64,000 nt of DNA from Peptostreptococcaceae bacterium (GTDB taxonomy: Bacteria > Bacillota > Clostridia > Peptostreptococcales > Peptostreptococcaceae), in the NCBI GenBank assembly GCA_025210335.1, contig JAOARY010000053.1, forward strand, positions 1 through 64,000. The letters are read 5' to 3'. The position numbers were made by a program, and so were the translations under genes. The notes below the pieces were generated by a model. It had not been told where the DNA came from. It searched no databases and was given only the letters and a program-made list of their open reading frames with translations. Numbering within the stretch: the first letter of the stretch is position 1; every line of letters begins with the position of its first letter. This document shows positions 63,621-64,000 of the stretch, in pieces.

Positions 63621-63998
63621 TCAAAAAATATTTTGAACAATTTTAAATATATTTTCTTCCTTTTCTTTAGAATATCTATATTCCATATAAAAATCACTTG
63701 TATAATCTACAGTAAATATAATTTTTTTTAAATATTCATCTGATAAAAATTCTTTTAATTTTAATGCTGATTTTTTTAAATTTTTAGGATTGTCACTAGA
63801 TAATATGATGTAATTCTTATCACTTAATAATAAATAATTCTTAAAAGCCATTGCCTTATTTCTTAAATATAAATATTTTTCCTTTTCATCATAAAAAGGA
63901 AATAATCTTTTACTTTCTATCGTTTCATCTATTTTATTAAAAATTTCATTATAAAAGGTATTTACTAAAAAATTATTATCATTGTACTCAAATATATG
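63621..63998 (-). CDS. Hypothetical protein, 5' part outside the window
   Basis: The frame is open from the window edge to the stop at 63621 (125 codons), so this is the C-terminal end of a longer protein and the internal ATG at 63851 is not its start. The visible part is lysine-rich and soluble, with FPFYDEKEKYLYLRNKAMAFKN and ends EKEENIFKIVQNIF. I do not recognise it. Confidence 0.6.
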   Translation of the reverse strand, partial: HIFEYNDNNFLVNTFYNEIFNKIDETIESKRLFPFYDEKEKYLYLRNKAMAFKNYLLLSDKNYIILSSDNPKNLKKSALKLKEFLSDEYLKKIIFTVDYTSDFYMEYRYSKEKEENIFKIVQNIF

Positions 63999-64000
63999 AT

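Noticed and set aside
63621-63851. Complete 76-residue gene
   Set aside because: The frame is open upstream to the window edge and no ribosome site precedes the internal ATG; it is the end of a larger gene.

Overview
The window comes from a very AT-rich (GC in the upper 20s by eye), low-GC Gram-positive anaerobe. The gene orders era-cdd-DUF502-dgkA-ybeY-phoH and thrS-infC-rpmI-rplT, T-box leaders, TTG starts and a selenocysteine glycine reductase point to the Clostridia/Tissierellia. An anaerobic coccus of the Peptoniphilaceae (Parvimonas-like) would fit, but that is a guess from composition and content. I saw no tRNA, rRNA, CRISPR array or complete insertion sequence.

Layout. 1-6.6 kb: housekeeping genes on the minus strand (mgtE fragment, era, cdd, DUF502, a DgkA-PAP2 fusion, ybeY, phoH, a CD1247-like protein, efp). 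6.6-13.1 kb: a compact type IV pilus operon (ATPase, platform protein, main prepilin, PilM/N/O-like proteins, four minor prepilins). 13.2-16.7 kb: oligopeptide ABC importer without its ATPases. 16.9-28.5 kb: NADH oxidase, TPR protein, B12-radical SAM protein, two unknown genes, argS, an FMN hydroxy-acid oxidase, DUF523 and mutS2. 28.6-32.1 kb, plus strand: a GlnK/GlnL-type two-component system followed by the glutamate carrier gltS, with a near-textbook GlnL-type operator and a possible attenuator between them. 32.2-45.5 kb: U32 peptidase, zapA, pheST behind a T-box, an rRNA methyltransferase, ktrAB, the rplT-rpmI-infC operon behind an L20-type leader, and thrS behind a T-box. 45.5-49.2 kb: a SpoIIE-type phosphatase, a ferredoxin/[FeFe]-hydrogenase-like/PAS sensor, and ytxC. 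49.3-54.6 kb: a BMP-family nucleoside importer. 54.9-61.3 kb: the glycine reductase operon grdE-grdB-trxA-grdA-grdC-grdD, with in-frame UGA (selenocysteine) codons in grdB and grdA. 61.7-64 kb: two related TetR regulators arranged tail to tail, a decayed gene, and a partial gene at the window edge.

How it fits together. Glycine reductase converts glycine, phosphate and thioredoxin electrons to acetyl phosphate and ammonia. The peptide importer, glutamate carrier and nucleoside importer fit an amino-acid and peptide fermenter. NADH oxidase and the hydrogenase-like sensor suggest control of redox balance. The TetR gene divergent from grdE probably regulates the grd operon. Several genes use TTG starts, infC uses ATT, and the pilus ATPase gene may start at ATA.
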